Numbered from the stretch's first letter, positions 7,321-16,865 are shown. The stretch is 54,018 nucleotides of DNA from Janthinobacterium sp. (GCF_009923995.1 NZ_RFSK01000042.1:1-54018), one strand, 5' to 3'. Numbers and translations: made by a program. The notes: generated by a model not told the origin, from the sequence alone.

Positions 7321-8232
7321 ATGCAAGCCGGCATCTCCGAATTGACGGCCTTTATCGCGATTGCCGAACAGGGCAGTTTCCGCGCCGCCGCGCTACGGCT
7401 GGGCGTATCGCCGTCGGCACTGAGCCATGCCTTGCGCCATCTGGAAGCGCGGCTGAACGTGCGCCTGTTTAACCGCACCACGCGGTCGGTGGCCTTGACG
7501 GAGGCGGGAGAGAAATTGCTGCGGCGGGTGGCGCCGGCGATGGCCGACCTGTCGGAAGCCATGGATGAAGTGGCGTCCGCCGTGAACCGCCCGTCCGGCA
7601 GCATCCGCATCAGCGCGGCCGAGGCAGGCGCCAAGCCCCTGATCCGCCACGTGCTGCCCGGCTTTCTGGCGAAATACCCCAATATCCACGTCGAATTCGT
7701 CGTCGATACGCGCTTTGTCGACATCGTGGCCGACGGCTACGATGCGGGCATCCGCGTCCACGACGACGTGCCGCGCGACATGGTGGCCGTGCGCTTCGGG
7801 CCGGAAATGCGCTTTGCGGCCGTCGCCTCGCCCGCCTACCTGGCCGCCCACGGCACGCCCGCCACGCCGGAGGAGCTGGCCCGCCACCAGTGCATCCGTT
7901 TCCGTTTCGCCAGCGGCACGCTGTACCGCTGGAACCTGGAACGGGGGGAAAAGAACGTGAATATCGATGTGGCCGGTCCCATGACGCTGGGCAACACCAC
8001 CCTGATGATCGAGGCGGCGCTGGGCGGCATCGGCATTGCCTGGGTACCCAGCTACCACGCCAGCGAGCATGTCGCCGCCGGCCGCCTGGTGCAGGTGCTG
8101 GAGGAATGGAGCCCGGCCATGCCGGGCTTTTGCCTGTACTACCCGGCCAACCGCCATCCGCCCATCGCCTTGCGGCTGTTGACGGAGGCGATCCGGGAAT
8201 GGCATCAGTCCACGGCAGCGGTCGTGGCCTGA
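7321..8232 (+). CDS. LysR-family transcriptional regulator
   Basis: This 303-aa protein has the N-terminal winged helix-turn-helix (residues about 4-63; FRAAALRLGVSPSALSHALR) and a LysR substrate-binding domain (about 90-295) containing IRVHDDVPRDMVAVRF and the closing LRLLTEAIREW. It reads rightward from the divergent promoter shared with the cupin operon, so it probably controls cupin, CMD and hydrolase genes. AAGGAAAT stands about 7 bp before the ATG. The co-inducer is unknown. Confidence 0.92.
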   Translation: MQAGISELTAFIAIAEQGSFRAAALRLGVSPSALSHALRHLEARLNVRLFNRTTRSVALTEAGEKLLRRVAPAMADLSEAMDEVASAVNRPSGSIRISAAEAGAKPLIRHVLPGFLAKYPNIHVEFVVDTRFVDIVADGYDAGIRVHDDVPRDMVAVRFGPEMRFAAVASPAYLAAHGTPATPEELARHQCIRFRFASGTLYRWNLERGEKNVNIDVAGPMTLGNTTLMIEAALGGIGIAWVPSYHASEHVAAGRLVQVLEEWSPAMPGFCLYYPANRHPPIALRLLTEAIREWHQSTAAVVA

Positions 8233-8245
8233 TGCAGCGCCGCCG

Positions 8246-10453
8246 TCAGTACGAGAAGTTGGCGGTGATGACGGCCGAGCGGCCCGCGGCCACGGACGCA
8301 TAGTTGCCGTAGGCCTTGTCGTAATACTTCTTGTCCGTCAGGTTGTACAGGTTGAACTGCAGGGCCAGGTGCTTGCTGACGGTATAGCTGGCCATGGCGT
8401 CAAAGCGCGTGTAGCCCGGCACGCCCGTCGTGTTGGCCGCGTTCGCATACATCTTGCCGACCGAGCTCAGGCCGCCGCCGACTTTCAGCTGCGGCAAGAC
8501 GCGGTAGGTGCTCCACACGGTGGCGCTGTTGCGCGGCGTCAGCGGGAATTGCTTGCCCACGTTCTGCTGCGTGGGGCCGCCATCCTTGACCTTGCTGTCC
8601 AGGTAGGTGTAGCCGGCGAAGATGTCCCAGTCCGCCGACAGCTTGCCGGCCACGCCCAGCTCCACGCCTTCCACGTTTTGCCGGCCCGCGTTGACGGTAT
8701 GGCCCATGCCGTCGGGAATGCGCGCATTCGTCTTGGCTGCCTGGAACACGGCCGCCGACAGCGACAGGCGCTGCTCCAGCACTTCCCACTTGGTACCCAG
8801 CTCGATGTTGCGGCTGCGCTCGGGCGACAGGTCGGCCGTGGCGGCGCCGATCGCGTCACCGCCCTGCCCGCCGTCGACGCCCACCGGGTTCGACGACGTA
8901 CCCCACGACGCGTACACGCTGCCATTGGCGGCCGGCTTGTAGACGACGCCCAGCTGGTAGTTGGCAAAATTCACGTCATTGCGCAAGGATGTCGCCTTGA
9001 CGAGCGCGTTGGCGTCCGTCGTCGCCCTGGTACGGTAGCTGTCGAAGCGCACGCCCCCGTTCAGCAGCCATTGCGCATCGAGGGTTAGCGTGTCGAAGGC
9101 GTAGGCCGACGCCGTGTCGGTGGTCGTGTCGAGCACGGGATAGGCCGGCTCCGTGCGCGTGTACGAGCCCGTCCACGGATTGGCCGGATTCCAGCCGCCG
9201 GCCGGGGTGCAGTTGTAGGCCACCTTGCAGGGCGCGCCCGGGCGCAGGTTGTTGCCGGCGCTGTCGAGCACATAGTAATTGTCGCGCTTGCTCTTCTCGC
9301 GGCTCAGCTCCAGGCCCGTCGTCACGCTGTGCTGCATGCCGCCGAGCAACATCTTGCCCGTCAGTTCCGTCTGGTTGGTGAACGATGTCATGTCGAAGAT
9401 GCCGCTCTTCGCTTCCAGCAGCAGGATATCGCCGCTGCTGCCCGACCACTGCGGGTTGGTGGCGATGTAGTCGAGGCTGGTCTTCGCCACCTGCGTCACG
9501 TTGCGCAGCTTCCAGTTGCCGCCCAGGTCATGCCGCACTTCGCCCTGCGCGATGTCGGCCGTGTTCTTGATGAAGTCGCGGCTGGTCAGGCCAAAGAAGC
9601 GGCTGCGCGGCACGTCCAGCGGTTCGCCGCCGGAACGGGCATAGGGCACGGCATAGTCGGGCATGTCATGCGACTGCATGTGGTAGTAGCTGAGGATGAC
9701 CTGCGTGGGGCCGCCCAGGCCGAAGGTGACGGACGGCGCGATGCCCCAGCGGCTGTAGTCGACGGCATTGCGGCCAGGCATGTTCGCCTCGTGCCACATC
9801 AGGTTCAGGCGGCCGGCCGCATTGGCGCCCAGCTGGCGGTTGGCGTCCAGCGTGCCGCGCAGATAGCCGTCGCTGCCCACACCCACGCCCGCATTCGTGA
9901 AGTCGTCCGCCTTGGCCGTCTTGCTGATGATATTGATGCTGCCGCCGACGGAACCGCGGCCCGTGTACACGGAACTGGGGCCCTTCACCACTTCGATCTG
10001 TTCGATGTCGAAGGTTTCCCGGCTTTGCGCGCCGGCGCTGCGCATGCCGTCGATGAACAGCGAGCTGCTCGAATCGAAGCCGCGCATGCTGGGATGGTCG
10101 CCGCCCGGCGCGCCGAACGCGTCGCCGCCCTTGAAGCTGATGCCCGGCACGGTGCGCAAGGCATCGCTGAGGCTGGCGGCCTGGGTTTCCTTCAGCAGGG
10201 CGGCGGGGATGACGGTGACGCTGCGGGGCGTATCGACGAGGGGCGCGGTGAACTTGTTCGAGGCCGAGGACGTCACTTGCATGCCCTGCTCGGCCTGGCC
10301 CGTGATGGTGATGGTGGGCATGGTGACGTCCGTAGCAGCCGCAGCGGCGGCATGCACGGCCAGCGGCGACAGCATCGGCATGGCGATAAACACGGCGCGG
10401 ATGGCGCGGGCCATGGGAGTGGCTGGCAGCGCCACGCAATGATTCAAATACAT
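8246..10453 (-). CDS. TonB-dependent siderophore receptor (catecholate type, Fiu-like)
   Basis: This 735-aa outer-membrane receptor has a signal peptide (to about residue 37), a TonB box (PTITITGQ), a plug domain with VVKGPSSVYTGRGSVGG and INIISKT, and a 22-strand beta barrel ending in an aromatic residue (ANFSY). The length and the plug motifs match catecholate-siderophore receptors of the Fiu/FepA group; the exact ligand is not readable. The start at 10453 gives a proper signal peptide; the frame runs on to 10567 without one. A Fur-like site lies 150 bp upstream. Its end is convergent with the LysR gene, 13 bp apart. Confidence 0.93.
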   Translation of the reverse strand: MYLNHCVALPATPMARAIRAVFIAMPMLSPLAVHAAAAAATDVTMPTITITGQAEQGMQVTSSASNKFTAPLVDTPRSVTVIPAALLKETQAASLSDALRTVPGISFKGGDAFGAPGGDHPSMRGFDSSSSLFIDGMRSAGAQSRETFDIEQIEVVKGPSSVYTGRGSVGGSINIISKTAKADDFTNAGVGVGSDGYLRGTLDANRQLGANAAGRLNLMWHEANMPGRNAVDYSRWGIAPSVTFGLGGPTQVILSYYHMQSHDMPDYAVPYARSGGEPLDVPRSRFFGLTSRDFIKNTADIAQGEVRHDLGGNWKLRNVTQVAKTSLDYIATNPQWSGSSGDILLLEAKSGIFDMTSFTNQTELTGKMLLGGMQHSVTTGLELSREKSKRDNYYVLDSAGNNLRPGAPCKVAYNCTPAGGWNPANPWTGSYTRTEPAYPVLDTTTDTASAYAFDTLTLDAQWLLNGGVRFDSYRTRATTDANALVKATSLRNDVNFANYQLGVVYKPAANGSVYASWGTSSNPVGVDGGQGGDAIGAATADLSPERSRNIELGTKWEVLEQRLSLSAAVFQAAKTNARIPDGMGHTVNAGRQNVEGVELGVAGKLSADWDIFAGYTYLDSKVKDGGPTQQNVGKQFPLTPRNSATVWSTYRVLPQLKVGGGLSSVGKMYANAANTTGVPGYTRFDAMASYTVSKHLALQFNLYNLTDKKYYDKAYGNYASVAAGRSAVITANFSY

Positions 10454-10602
10454 CTTCTGGATTCTCCGGAAAAACGGACCCACGCAAAGGGTGGGCCAAC
10501 TGGGTAGCGGCCGGTCAAGCCGGCCCGGCTTGCCGAACGGTGCGCGGCGCCAGGGCGCGCCTGGCATGCACCGGCATCACGCCCGCTTCGGCCATCTCAA
10601 AT

Positions 10603-10621
10603 GAGAATGAACCGCATTATC
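10603..10621 (-). promoter_or_regulatory. Fur box for the leftward TonB receptor
   Basis: Read on the minus strand the site begins GATAATG and ends CATTCTC. It matches the 19-bp Fur consensus at 14 positions, including 13 of the 14 outer-arm bases. It lies 150 bp upstream of the receptor start at 10453. Confidence 0.6.
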
Positions 10622-10790
10622 ATTTGCGAGCCCGCCGGCACGAAAGCATAGAAAAATATATTTCATAAATGTAGTATTTCCGCGACGCCTTCATGTTCCC
10701 TTCATCTTCGCTCTGCTAGGGTTTTTCGGGCGCCGGCACGTGGCGGAGGACATGGCTGATGTATCTGGACTTTTTTCATCACAATTAGAT

Positions 10791-10809
10791 CGTAATGATT
10801 CTCATTTCG
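10791..10809 (+). promoter_or_regulatory. Fur-like box for the rightward TonB receptor
   Basis: TAATGATTCTCATT forms an overlapping dyad and matches the 19-bp Fur consensus at about 12 positions. It stands 50 bp before the receptor start at 10859, where it would block the promoter. Confidence 0.5.
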
Positions 10810-10858
10810 GTTATAGTGCGTGCAGTTTTCTATTTACCAACCTTGCACGCCACTGACA

Positions 10859-13012
10859 ATGACCACTCCCTATTCCGCCCCTGCCCATCCCCTCCTCACC
10901 ACCCGTCTCATCCTCGCCGGCCTGCTCGTGGCCAGCGTGACGCCGCAAGCCATCGCCCAGGCCAGGTCCGAGCCTCCCGCCACGCTGGCCACCGTGGTCG
11001 TCACGGGCCAGGCGGAAGCCGACGCCGGCGGCCAGATCGCCAAGAGCGCGCGCGCCGGCATGCTGGGCGAAAAGGACTTGCTCGACACGCCCTTCAGCGT
11101 CAACAGCTACACGAGCCAGCGCATGCTGGACCAGCAGGCCCTGACCCTGGCCGAGGTGCTGGGCGGCGACCCGTCCACGCGCTTCACGGGCCAGATCGGC
11201 GGCGTCACGGATTCCTTCTTCATCCGCGGCTTCCCCCTCAACGAGGGCAACCTGAGCGAAGTGGCCTTCGACGGCGTGTATGGCGTCTCGCCCAACTACC
11301 ACCTGTTCACGGAATACCTGCAAAGCGTGGAAGTGCTCAAGGGCCCGGCCGCCCTGCTGTACGGCATGTCGCCGAACGGCGGCGTGGGCGGCGTCGTCAA
11401 CGCCGTGCCGAAACGCTCGCTGCCGCGCGACCTGACGCGATTGACCGTCGACTACGGTTCCAGCGCGCAGCTGGGCGCGGCCATCGACGTCAGCCGCCGC
11501 TTCGGCGAAGAGCGGCGCTTCGGCATCCGCGTCAACGGCTTGCACCGCCAGGGCAAGACGCCGCTCGACCACCAGCGTTCGCGGGCGGAAGTGGCGGCCG
11601 TCGCCCTCGACTACCAGGGCCAGCGCCTGCGCGCCTCGCTCGACCTGATCGAGCAGTACCAGTGGATCGACGCGCCCACGCGCCCCTTCCTCGTCGCCGC
11701 GCGCCTGCCCGTGCCGGCAGCGCCCGATGGCCGGCGCAACATCGCCCAGTCCTGGGGCTGGTGGAAATCCAACGACCTGGCCACCCTGGGCAAGGTCGAA
11801 TACGACTTGAACGACAGCGTCACGGTGTTCGCCGACGTGGGCGGCACGCGCTCCGACGTGTCGCGCTATTCGGACCAGACGCCGACCATCACCAGCGCGG
11901 CGGGCGACATGACGGTCACGCCCATGAACTGGAAATTCCGCGTGCGCCGCGCCAGCGCCGACACGGGCGTGCGGGCGCGCCTGCGCACGGGCGGCATCGA
12001 GCATGCGCTGGTCGTGATGGGCAACGTCTACCGCGACGAATTTGGCAGCGTGGCCGATTCCGGCAAGCTCATCACCTCGAACATCTACCACCCTGTCGCC
12101 GTGCCAGATCCCGGCATTCCCGCGCCCGCCGGCGCGCCGAAGCTGTCCGCCTCCACCCTGTCCAGCCTGGCCGTGGCCGACACCCTGGACATGCTGGACC
12201 AGCGCGTGCAGCTGACCCTGGGCGTGCGCCGCCAGCTGGTCGAATCGAAGAACTACAGCGCCGCCACGGGCGCGCTGACCACGCACTACAAGCAGGGCGC
12301 CCTGACGCCGCTGGCCGGCATCGTCGTCAAGCCGCTGCGCAACGTGTCGCTGTACGCGAACTATATCGAGGGCTTGAGCAAGGGCGATATCGCGCCGAAC
12401 ATCGCCGACAACGCGGGCCAGGTGTTCGCGCCCTACAAGAGCAAGCAGTATGAAGTGGGCACCAAGGCCGACCTGGGCGTGGTGCTGGCGACCCTGGCCG
12501 TGTTCCAGGTCAGCAAGCCCAGCGGCGCACTGTATGGCAAGGTGTACAGCATGGACAGCGAGCAGCGCAACCGGGGCCTGGAGTTGAACCTGTCGGGCGC
12601 CGCCAGCAAGGCCGTGCGCCTGCTGGCCGGCATCACCCTGCTCGACGGCCGCCTGGTGAAGACCAACAGCGCCGCCACCATGGGCAAGCGCCCCGTCGGC
12701 GTGCCCACGGCCATGGCCAACCTGGGCGGCGAATGGGATTTGCCGTACTGGCCCGGCCTGACGGCCACGGGCGCCGTCAGCTACACGGGCAAGCAGTATG
12801 TCGACCAGGCGAACGTGCAATCCGTGCCGTCATGGACCAAGGTGGACCTGGGTCTGCGCTACCGCACGGTCATCGCCGGCAAGGCGACCACCGTGCGCGG
12901 CGGCCTGATGAACGCCTTCGACCGCCACTATTGGGCCGGGGTGGCGTCGTACAGCACCATCTCGCAGTCGGCGCCGCGCACAGTGCAGCTGTCGGCCGCC
13001 GTGGATTTCTGA
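10859..13012 (+). CDS. TonB-dependent siderophore receptor
   Basis: This 717-aa outer-membrane receptor has a signal peptide (about 1-35, ending AIAQA), a TonB box (ATVVVTGQ), a plug with VLKGPAALLYGMSPNGGVGG and a beta barrel closing with VQLSAAVDF. Plug features such as DSFFIRGF and the short loop set fit hydroxamate/ferrichrome-type receptors, but ligand class is only a suggestion. The start codon could be the ATG at 10859 or a GTG at 10820; the former gives the better signal peptide. Divergent from the other receptor, with a Fur-like box just upstream. It is convergent with the OmpR-type regulator that follows, 12 bp apart. Confidence 0.92.
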   Translation: MTTPYSAPAHPLLTTRLILAGLLVASVTPQAIAQARSEPPATLATVVVTGQAEADAGGQIAKSARAGMLGEKDLLDTPFSVNSYTSQRMLDQQALTLAEVLGGDPSTRFTGQIGGVTDSFFIRGFPLNEGNLSEVAFDGVYGVSPNYHLFTEYLQSVEVLKGPAALLYGMSPNGGVGGVVNAVPKRSLPRDLTRLTVDYGSSAQLGAAIDVSRRFGEERRFGIRVNGLHRQGKTPLDHQRSRAEVAAVALDYQGQRLRASLDLIEQYQWIDAPTRPFLVAARLPVPAAPDGRRNIAQSWGWWKSNDLATLGKVEYDLNDSVTVFADVGGTRSDVSRYSDQTPTITSAAGDMTVTPMNWKFRVRRASADTGVRARLRTGGIEHALVVMGNVYRDEFGSVADSGKLITSNIYHPVAVPDPGIPAPAGAPKLSASTLSSLAVADTLDMLDQRVQLTLGVRRQLVESKNYSAATGALTTHYKQGALTPLAGIVVKPLRNVSLYANYIEGLSKGDIAPNIADNAGQVFAPYKSKQYEVGTKADLGVVLATLAVFQVSKPSGALYGKVYSMDSEQRNRGLELNLSGAASKAVRLLAGITLLDGRLVKTNSAATMGKRPVGVPTAMANLGGEWDLPYWPGLTATGAVSYTGKQYVDQANVQSVPSWTKVDLGLRYRTVIAGKATTVRGGLMNAFDRHYWAGVASYSTISQSAPRTVQLSAAVDF

Positions 13013-13024
13013 CGCGGCGAACGG

Positions 13025-13714
13025 TCAGGCATCGCCCGGCATGGCGCGGCGCAGGCAGTAGCCGGCGCCCGCCACCGTGTGCAGCAGCGCTTCCCCGTAG
13101 CCGTGGTCGACCTTGCGCCGCAGGCGGTGCATGTGCATGTCGATGATATTGCCGCGCGGTTCGAAATCGTAGTCCCACGCCGCTTCCAGCAGCATGGCGC
13201 GCGTGACGACCTGGCCGGCGCGGCGCATCAGCAGTTCCAGCAGCAGGAATTCGCGCGGCTGCAGCTCCAGCTCGCGCCCGTCGCGCCGGGCCGTGCGGGC
13301 GGCCGTATCGACGCGCAGGCCCGCCAGTTCCAGCACGGGCTGGCGCCGGCTCGCATCGCCGCGCCGTCCCAGCGCCTCGAGGCGCGCCAGCATCTCGGCA
13401 AACGCGTAGGGCTTGACCAGGTAGTCGTCCGCCCCGGCGCGCAGGCCCGCCACGCGCTCCTCGGTGCTGCCCAAGGCGCTGACCATCAGCACGGGCGTGT
13501 GCGCGTCGCGCTGGCGCAGCTGGGCCAGCAGCGCCATGCCGTCCATGCCCGGCATGCGGCGGTCGACGATCACCACGTCGTAGATGCCTTCGCCCGCCAT
13601 GGCCAGGCCCGTCGCGGCGTCGCCCACCTGGTCGGCCACGTGGCCGCTCTCGGCCAGGCCCCGTGCCAGGTACTGGGCCGAGCGGCGGTCATCCTCGATT
13701 ACCAGTAGACGCAT
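13025..13714 (-). CDS. OmpR/PhoB-family response regulator without adjacent kinase on its strand
   Basis: This 229-aa protein has a receiver domain (1-115) with acidic pocket E7-D8-D9, phosphoacceptor D51 (VIVDRRMPGMDG) and Lys in LVKPYAF. A winged-helix DNA-binding domain (about 130-225) carries LQPREFLLLELLMRRAGQVV. The frame is open upstream to 14509, but homology starts exactly at MRLLVIEDD, so 13714 is the start. It is divergent from the next regulator-kinase pair (153 bp gap). No kinase follows it; the kinase at 14529 may serve both regulators, which is a guess. Confidence 0.9.
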   Translation of the reverse strand: MRLLVIEDDRRSAQYLARGLAESGHVADQVGDAATGLAMAGEGIYDVVIVDRRMPGMDGMALLAQLRQRDAHTPVLMVSALGSTEERVAGLRAGADDYLVKPYAFAEMLARLEALGRRGDASRRQPVLELAGLRVDTAARTARRDGRELELQPREFLLLELLMRRAGQVVTRAMLLEAAWDYDFEPRGNIIDMHMHRLRRKVDHGYGEALLHTVAGAGYCLRRAMPGDA

Positions 13715-13867
13715 TGCGCGATTCTTTCCATAATTGCCAGGCAGTGGCCCAACATGAACGATTTTTAATCCGGGCGCGAAGCGCCTGTAGCCGGCGGCAC
13801 GGCATAATGGCCAGTATATATCAGGGGCGCGCGGCGATATGCCGCCGCCACGCACAAGGAGGACAAC

Positions 13868-14551
13868 ATGGCCAGGGTGCTGGTAATCGAAGATGACGCG
13901 CAGACGGCCAGCGAGATCGACGCGGCCCTGTCCGACTATGGCCACCAGGTCGACCTGGCCGGCAATGGCCGCGACGGCCTGCTCAAGGCCGTCACCGGCA
14001 GCTATGACGTGATCGTGCTGGACCGCATGATGCCGGGCGGCCTCGATGGCCTGGCCGTGCTGTCCACCCTGCGCACGGCCGGCACCACCACGCCCGTGCT
14101 GATCCTCAGCGCCCTGTCCGCCGTCGACGAACGGGTGCGCGGCCTGCGCGCGGGCGGCGACGACTACCTGGCCAAGCCCTTCGATTTCATCGAACTGACG
14201 GCGCGCCTGGATGCCCTGCTGCGCCGCCGCGACGCGGCGCCCGCCGTCACGGGCTTCCAGCTGGCGAACCTGGAAATGGACCTGCTGACGCACACCGTGC
14301 GCCGCGCCGGCCAGACCATCGACCTGCTGCCGCGCGAATTCCGCCTGCTCGAATACCTGTTCCGCAACGCGGGCCAGGTACTCACGCGCACCATGGTATT
14401 CGAAGCCGTGTGGGATTACCGCAGCGACGAGCGCAGCAACGTCATCGACGTGCACATCAGCCGCCTGCGCAAGAAGATCGACCCGGACGGCACGGCGCCG
14501 CTGATCCACACCTTGCGGGGCTCAGGCTATGTCTTCCGTGTCCCCGACTAA
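13868..14551 (+). CDS. OmpR/PhoB-family response regulator
   Basis: This 227-aa protein has a receiver domain with E8-D9-D10 pocket and phosphoacceptor D52 (VIVLDRMMPGG), conserved Lys in LAKPFDF, and a C-terminal winged helix with LLPREFRLLEYLFRNAGQV. AAGGAGG six bases before the ATG gives one of the strongest ribosome sites in the window. Its last 23 bp overlap the kinase gene, showing a cotranscribed two-component system. Confidence 0.93.
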   Translation: MARVLVIEDDAQTASEIDAALSDYGHQVDLAGNGRDGLLKAVTGSYDVIVLDRMMPGGLDGLAVLSTLRTAGTTTPVLILSALSAVDERVRGLRAGGDDYLAKPFDFIELTARLDALLRRRDAAPAVTGFQLANLEMDLLTHTVRRAGQTIDLLPREFRLLEYLFRNAGQVLTRTMVFEAVWDYRSDERSNVIDVHISRLRKKIDPDGTAPLIHTLRGSGYVFRVPD

Positions 14552-15977
14552 ATGGTGGCAAGCCGCCCCCGGCGGCCCCACGGCCCTGCTGCACGGCCTG
14601 CGGCGCGCGGCCAGCTTCCGCATGGCGCTGCTGTTCCTGGCCCTGTACGGCCTGATTTCGCTGCTGCTGTTCGCCTTCCTGTACGTGCAGATCTCGGCCT
14701 ACGCCCTGGGCCGCATCGACGACTGGCTGGCGCGCGAGCGCAATGGCCTGATGCGCGACGGCATCGCCGAACTGCATGCGCGCGTGGATTTCCACGCCCG
14801 CCTCGACCCCGACAACGTGCGTCCCTTCGGCCTGTACGACGCGCAGGGCCGCCACCTGGCCGGCACCTTTCCCGGCCCCCTGCCCCCGCTGGCCCGCGAC
14901 GGCCGCGCCGTCAGCATGGCGGTGCAGGGCGGGCAGCGCGAACTGCGGGCGGCCGCCTTCGCGCTGGAAAACGGCCAGACCCTGCTGCTGTCGCAGGACC
15001 TGCACGAGTTCAAGGAATTCGATGAAGTGCTGGTGCGTGCCCTGGCGTCGGCCGCCGCGCTGGCACTGCTGCTGGGCATGACGGGGGCGGCCATCATCGG
15101 CCGCGGCTCCGTGCGCCGCCTGGACGCCATCACGCGCGCCATCGAAGCCATCGTCTCGGGCGACCTGAGCCAGCGCCTGCCGCAGCGCCCGGCACAGGGC
15201 GCCAACGACGACGTGGACCGCCTCGTCATCGTCGTCAACGGCATGCTGGACAACCTCGAACGGCTGATGCGCGAAGTCAAGGGCGTCTGCGACGGCATCG
15301 CGCACGACCTGCGCACGCCGCTGGCGCGCCTGCTGGCCGGCCTGGAACGGGCCCAGCGCCGCGCCGGCAGCGCCGCCGACTACCATGAAGCGGTGCAGGC
15401 GGCGATCGGGGAAACGCTGTCGCTGCTGGCCACCTTCAACGCCATGCTGCGCATCTCCGAGGTGGAAGACGGCATCCGCCGCGCCGGTTTCACGAACGTG
15501 GACCTGGCCGCCGTGCTGGACGACGTGATCGAATTCTATGAACCCAGCGGCGAGGAAAAGCACTTGGCCATCGACTATGCGCGTCCGGCCGACCTGCGCC
15601 TGCCCCTGCGCGGCGAAGCGAGCCTGCTGTTCGAAGCCTTCGGCAACCTGCTCGACAACGCCATCAAGTTCACGCCGGACGGCGGCCGCATCGCCGTGCG
15701 CCTGTGGCGGGACGACGCCGGCTACGGCATCGATATCGAGGATACGGGTCCCGGCATTCCCGCCGCCGAGCGCGAAGCCGTGTTCCGCCGCTTCCACCGC
15801 AGCGAGGCGAGCCGCCACCTGCCCGGCAACGGCCTGGGACTGAGCCTGGTGGCCGCCGTCGCGCGCCTGCACGGCTTCAGCATCGCCATCGCCGACAGCC
15901 AGGCCGGCTGCCGCATCGAACTGCGCCTGCCCATGTCCCTGAATACCCCCGTGCCTGAAAGGATGCCCGCCCCATGA
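14529..15977 (+). CDS. sensor histidine kinase
   Basis: This 482-aa membrane kinase has two transmembrane helices (about 31-53 and 170-190) flanking a 115-residue periplasmic sensor. HAMP (about 192-245), HisKA with H259 in IAHDLRTPL, and HATPase_c with NLLDNAIKF, DTGPGIP and GLGLSLVAAVA follow. It overlaps the response regulator upstream by 23 bp and the EamA gene downstream by four bases (ATGA). The signal is unknown. Confidence 0.93.
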   Translation: MSSVSPTKWWQAAPGGPTALLHGLRRAASFRMALLFLALYGLISLLLFAFLYVQISAYALGRIDDWLARERNGLMRDGIAELHARVDFHARLDPDNVRPFGLYDAQGRHLAGTFPGPLPPLARDGRAVSMAVQGGQRELRAAAFALENGQTLLLSQDLHEFKEFDEVLVRALASAAALALLLGMTGAAIIGRGSVRRLDAITRAIEAIVSGDLSQRLPQRPAQGANDDVDRLVIVVNGMLDNLERLMREVKGVCDGIAHDLRTPLARLLAGLERAQRRAGSAADYHEAVQAAIGETLSLLATFNAMLRISEVEDGIRRAGFTNVDLAAVLDDVIEFYEPSGEEKHLAIDYARPADLRLPLRGEASLLFEAFGNLLDNAIKFTPDGGRIAVRLWRDDAGYGIDIEDTGPGIPAAEREAVFRRFHRSEASRHLPGNGLGLSLVAAVARLHGFSIAIADSQAGCRIELRLPMSLNTPVPERMPAP

Positions 15978-16405
15978 CGCCCCAATCGAACTGGATCACC
16001 TTCGCCCTCGCCTCCGCCGTGTTTGCCGCGCTGACGGCGCTGTTCGGCAAACTGGGCGTGGTGGGCCTCAATTCCAACCTCGCCACCTTCATCCGCACCG
16101 TCGTCATCCTCGCCGTCATCGGCGGCATCGTCTCGCTGCGCGGCGAATGGCAGAACCCCGCCACCATCAGCGCGCGCAGCTGGCTGTTCCTGGTGCTGTC
16201 GGCCATCGCCACGGGGCTGTCCTGGCTGTGCTACTACCGCGCGCTGCAGCTGGGACCCGTCAGCCGGGTGGCGCCGCTCGACAAGCTCAGCGTGGCCCTG
16301 GCCATCGTGCTGGGCGTGGTCTTCCTGGGCGAGACCCTGACCTGGCCCGTGGCGCTGGGGGCCGCGCTGATCGTCGCCGGCTCCATCATCATGGTGATCT
16401 TCTAG
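15974..16405 (+). CDS. single-domain EamA/DMT-family transporter
   Basis: This 143-aa inner-membrane protein has about five hydrophobic helices and a single EamA repeat (WLCYYRALQLGPVSRVAPLD and VFLGETLTWPVALGAALIV). Full DMT exporters have two such repeats, so this half-size form must dimerise, as in the bacterial/archaeal transporter subgroup. The ATGA overlap with the kinase gene suggests translation coupled to the sensory operon and a physiological link. Substrate unknown. Confidence 0.87.
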   Translation: MTPQSNWITFALASAVFAALTALFGKLGVVGLNSNLATFIRTVVILAVIGGIVSLRGEWQNPATISARSWLFLVLSAIATGLSWLCYYRALQLGPVSRVAPLDKLSVALAIVLGVVFLGETLTWPVALGAALIVAGSIIMVIF

Positions 16406-16502
16406 GTTTTCTCCCGAAGCCGCGGCGCGCTCAGTGACAGCTAAGTCTCGCGCCCTATGCTCTCCCTGGCGCACCCCACGCGCGCCACCACAGGAGGAAA
16501 CC

Positions 16503-16853
16503 ATGTACCGCCATACCAAACTGATATTACTCGTCGTCGCCCTCGCCACGGGCGGCGGCGTGGCCTGGGCCGTGACGGGCCAGCAAGCCGCCATGGACAA
16601 CGACGCCCTGGCCATCGCCAAGGCAAAAATCTCTCTCAGCCAGGCCGTCGCCACGGCCGAGCAGCATGCGGGCGGCAAGGCCACGCGCGCCGAATTCGAA
16701 CATGAAAAAGGCAACTGGGTCTTCGACGTGGAAGTGGCCAGCGGCGCCAGGGTCTTCGACGTGCGCATCGATGCCGACAAGGGCGCCGTGCTGTCCTCGC
16801 ACGAGGACAAGGCCGACCGCGACGGCCGCGAACACGAGCACGACGACGACTGA
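16503..16853 (+). CDS. exported PepSY-domain protein
   Basis: This 116-aa protein has an N-terminal signal/anchor (RHTKLILLVVALATGGGVAWA) and one PepSY domain (about 40-100; ISLSQAVATAEQHAGGKATR, WVFDVEVASGARVFDVRID). An acidic/His tail (EHEHDDD) might bind metal. PepSY proteins modulate proteases or sensors in the periplasm. AGGAGG lies 5-6 bp before the ATG. It is the first gene of a run with PAP2, COG4705 and two-component genes, a grouping common in betaproteobacteria. Role not defined. Confidence 0.88.
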   Translation: MYRHTKLILLVVALATGGGVAWAVTGQQAAMDNDALAIAKAKISLSQAVATAEQHAGGKATRAEFEHEKGNWVFDVEVASGARVFDVRIDADKGAVLSSHEDKADRDGREHEHDDD

Positions 16854-16865
16854 TACCGCCAACCC

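Larger units (their letters stand above)
10454..10858. other. 405-bp divergent promoter region between two TonB receptors
   Basis: No gene is seen here. It contains two Fur-like boxes (10603-10621 and 10791-10809), one near each receptor gene, and an AT-rich central stretch. The layout implies iron-repressed divergent transcription. Confidence 0.6.

Noticed and set aside
13715..14509. Upstream extension of the OmpR-type regulator frame at 13025-13714
   Set aside because: Homology begins exactly at MRLLVIEDD; the extension is antisense to the divergent response-regulator gene.
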